A DNA stretch of 16,282 bases, taken from Fimenecus sp045613685. GTDB taxonomy: Bacteria > Bacillota > Clostridia > Oscillospirales > Acutalibacteraceae. Below, one piece after another: positions 14,341 through 16,282 of this stretch. The position numbers and the translations under genes are program-made. Under the pieces are notes generated by a model. It was not told the DNA's origin and ran no database searches. It saw only the letters and a program-made list of their open reading frames with translations. The stretch is taken from positions 1-16,282 of the forward strand of contig JAZLBL010000038.1 of NCBI GenBank assembly GCA_045613685.1, read 5' to 3'. Every line of letters starts with the position of its first letter. The first letter of the stretch is position 1.

Positions 14341-14419
14341 TTTCACACAACTGACGGAATTCGTGGGTTACCACGGGGGAATGTGAAATATCTTATATAG
14401 CCGACCGTCTGGGCAATTC
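14341..14419 (+). promoter_or_regulatory. ZTP/ZMP riboswitch (pfl motif)
   Basis: The aptamer has an outer helix TTTCACA (14341-14347) with TGTGAAA (14382-14388), the conserved CTGACG and GGGTTACCACGGGG segments (14351-14379), and the second subdomain GCCGACCGTCTGGGC (14400-14414). These match the pfl RNA motif, which senses the purine intermediate ZMP/ZTP, a signal of low 10-formyl-tetrahydrofolate. The 3' edge of the aptamer shares the GGGC at 14411-14414 with the following terminator, so ligand binding should prevent termination. Control of pflB is logical because pyruvate formate-lyase makes formate for one-carbon metabolism. Confidence 0.87.
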
Positions 14420-14459
14420 TGTTTTGTTTGAAAAATGGAATTGCCTTTTATTGTTTTTG
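14412..14459 (+). terminator. Riboswitch expression-platform terminator
   Basis: GGCAATTC (14412-14419) pairs with GAATTGCC (14438-14445) and is followed by a T-rich run to 14458. A second copy of GGCAATTC at 14461-14468, just before the ribosome binding site, could pair with the same right arm instead. Confidence 0.85.
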
Positions 14460-14483
14460 AGGCAATTCAAGGGAGGAAAAGTA

Positions 14484-16282
14484 ATGGAACACATCAATTG
14501 GAACGGATTTAAAAAAGGTGTATGGCAAGATGAAATCAATGTTCGTGATTTCATTCAACAAAACTATAAAGAATATACAGGTGACGACTCATTCCTTTGT
14601 GGTGCGACAGAGCGCACAACTGAGCTTATGAATAAACTTAATGAGCTTTTCAAGCTTGAAAGACAATATGGTGGTGTGCTTGATATTGACACAGCAACAG
14701 TATCTTCACTTACAAGCTTTTCAGCGGGATATCTCGATAAAGACAAAGAAATTATTGTGGGTCTTCAGACAAACCGTCCTTTAAAGCGCGGTGTTAACCC
14801 ATTCGGTGGAATGAGAATGGTGCGTCAGGCTTGTGAGGCTTATGGTTATAAGCTTAGCGAAAAGGTTGAAGAAGAATTTAAATACAGAACAACTCACAAC
14901 GATGGCGTTTTCCGTGCTTATACTGATGAAATGCGTGCGGCTCGTAAATGCCATGTTATCACAGGTCTTCCTGATGCTTATGGCCGTGGCCGAATTATCG
15001 GCGACTATCGTCGTGTGGCACTTTATGGGGTTGATAGGTTAATTGAAGAAAAGAAAAAAGACAAGGCAAATCGTGCGACGGGTGACTTGCAGACAGAGAA
15101 TATCCGTTTGTCAGAAGAACTTTTCCAACAGATTGCTTTCTTGGGTTATCTCAAAGAAATGGCTCAGATGTATGGCTATGATATAAGTGGTCCTGCAAAA
15201 AATGCTCGTGAAGCAATTCAATGGACATATTTTGCTTATCTTGGCGCAATCAAAGAGCAGAATGGTGCAGCAATGTCATTAGGTAGAGTTAGCACATTCT
15301 TTGATATTTATATTGAACGTGATATTGCAAATGGTGTGCTCACAGAGATGCAAGCACAAGAGCTTATGGATGATTTTGTTATGAAACTTCGAATGGCTCG
15401 TCATTTGAGAACACCTGAATATAACGAACTTTTCGGTGGCGACCCAATGTGGATTACCGAAGCAGTTGGTGGTCGAAGCCTTGACGGAAATACACTTGTT
15501 ACAAAAAACAGTTTCCGTATGCTCAACACACTTTACACTCTCGGACCATCACCTGAACCAAACCTCACAATTCTTTGGTCAAATGCTTTGCCAGAAAACT
15601 TCAAAAAATTCTGTGCAAAAGTATCAAAAGATACTGACTCAATTCAATATGAGAATGATGATGTAATGAGACCAATTTATGGTGATGATTATGCTATTGC
15701 TTGTTGCGTTTCTGCAATGAAAATTGGCAAGCAGATGCAATTCTTCGGTGCTCGTTGCAACCTTGCAAAACTTTTGCTTATTGCAATTAATGGTGGTTAT
15801 GATGCATCAAGCAAAATGCATATCGGTCCACAAATGCCTGTTATGGATACTCTCGATTTTGACGCTGTTATGGAGAGATTTCAAATCTATATCGAATGGC
15901 TTAGCCATTTGTATGTAAATACAATGAATGTCATTCACTATATGCATGATAAATATGCCTATGAAAAAATTCAGATGGCACTTCATGATACAGATGTTGA
16001 AAGATTTATGGCATTTGGTATAGCGGGTCTTTCAGTCGTTGCAGACTCATTAAGTGCTATCAAATTCGCAAATGTTGAAACTATCAAAAATGAAGACGGA
16101 TTCGTTACAGATTTCAATACAACAGGTGAATTCCCTAAATATGGTAATGATGACGACAGAGTTGACCTTATTGCAAAAGATATGGCTCACAGAATGATTA
16201 CTGCACTTCGTCAGACACCAACATATAGAAATGCTATTCATACTTTGTCTGTGCTCACAATCACATCAAATGTTATGTATGG
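14484..16282 (+). CDS. pflB: Pyruvate formate-lyase (formate C-acetyltransferase), 3' end missing
   Basis: The visible 599 codons begin MEHINWNGFKKGVWQDEINV and match the N-terminal and central parts of pyruvate formate-lyase, which cleaves pyruvate and CoA to acetyl-CoA and formate through a glycyl radical. The adjacent catalytic cysteines are present in IACCVSAM (C407, C408). Other family segments are GLPDAYGRGRIIGDYRR, TEAVGGRSLDG and LGPSPEPNLTILWS. Family members are roughly 740-760 residues, so the C-terminal part with the radical glycine lies beyond the window; the truncation is only the window edge. GGGAGG lies 7 bases before the ATG. It is controlled by its own promoter and a ZTP riboswitch and is independent of the T-box operons. 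Its activating enzyme, PflA, would be expected downstream. Confidence 0.95.
   Translation, partial: MEHINWNGFKKGVWQDEINVRDFIQQNYKEYTGDDSFLCGATERTTELMNKLNELFKLERQYGGVLDIDTATVSSLTSFSAGYLDKDKEIIVGLQTNRPLKRGVNPFGGMRMVRQACEAYGYKLSEKVEEEFKYRTTHNDGVFRAYTDEMRAARKCHVITGLPDAYGRGRIIGDYRRVALYGVDRLIEEKKKDKANRATGDLQTENIRLSEELFQQIAFLGYLKEMAQMYGYDISGPAKNAREAIQWTYFAYLGAIKEQNGAAMSLGRVSTFFDIYIERDIANGVLTEMQAQELMDDFVMKLRMARHLRTPEYNELFGGDPMWITEAVGGRSLDGNTLVTKNSFRMLNTLYTLGPSPEPNLTILWSNALPENFKKFCAKVSKDTDSIQYENDDVMRPIYGDDYAIACCVSAMKIGKQMQFFGARCNLAKLLLIAINGGYDASSKMHIGPQMPVMDTLDFDAVMERFQIYIEWLSHLYVNTMNVIHYMHDKYAYEKIQMALHDTDVERFMAFGIAGLSVVADSLSAIKFANVETIKNEDGFVTDFNTTGEFPKYGNDDDRVDLIAKDMAHRMITALRQTPTYRNAIHTLSVLTITSNVMY

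Noticed and set aside
1..16282. CRISPR arrays, insertion sequences and prophage genes
   Set aside because: No regularly spaced repeats, transposase or phage protein signatures were seen on either strand; the only possible mobile trace is the small element at 381-521.

Overview
The window looks like chromosomal DNA from a strictly anaerobic, low-GC Gram-positive bacterium, probably a clostridium of the Oscillospiraceae/Ruminococcus kind. The reasons are three T-box leaders, a pfl-type (ZTP) riboswitch, strong AGGAGG-like ribosome binding sites, a superoxide reductase, a ferredoxin-dependent 2-oxoacid oxidoreductase and pyruvate formate-lyase. The species assignment is an inference.

Layout. 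Positions 1-1307 are read leftward: the start of a small membrane-anchored protein, a hairpin-rich repeat carrying a second copy of a tRNA 3' end, a tRNA-Pro(UGG) gene, and a protein fusing an XRE helix-turn-helix to a desulfoferrodoxin/superoxide reductase. From 1439 onward everything is read rightward. Unit 1 (1439-4042): promoter, T-box and an XRE-HTH + cupin + acyl-CoA synthetase fusion. Unit 2 (4056-9948): promoter, T-box, a paralogous HTH-cupin-synthetase, a ParA/MinD-like ATPase, a 2x[4Fe-4S] ferredoxin and the alpha, beta and gamma subunits of a 2-oxoisovalerate-type ferredoxin oxidoreductase (VOR). Unit 3 (9955-14243): promoter, T-box, a LeuA-like protein with an altered active site, a fusion of a xylose-isomerase-like TIM barrel to an acyl-CoA synthetase, and a terminator. 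Unit 4 (14301 to the end): promoter, ZTP riboswitch and pflB, cut by the window edge.

The main result is how the parts fit together. Folding the three Stem I elements by eye places the specifier triplet in the same relative position each time (triplet, purine, then the 4-bp helix above the kink-turn). The triplets read AUC (Ile), GUA (Val) and CUC (Leu), one for each branched-chain amino acid. T-boxes turn genes on when the cognate tRNA is uncharged, so these ligases and VOR should serve synthesis and not breakdown. The proposed pathway takes up 2-methylbutyrate, isobutyrate and isovalerate, activates them to acyl-CoAs with three dedicated ligases, and carboxylates these reductively with VOR to the 2-oxo acids of Ile, Val and Leu. 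This chemistry is known from rumen anaerobes that need branched-chain volatile fatty acids. The dedicated T-box-controlled locus, and ligases fused to or paired with apparent sensor domains (HTH-cupin, TIM barrel, LeuA-type leucine-binding domain), look little described. No transaminase or transporter is visible in the window.
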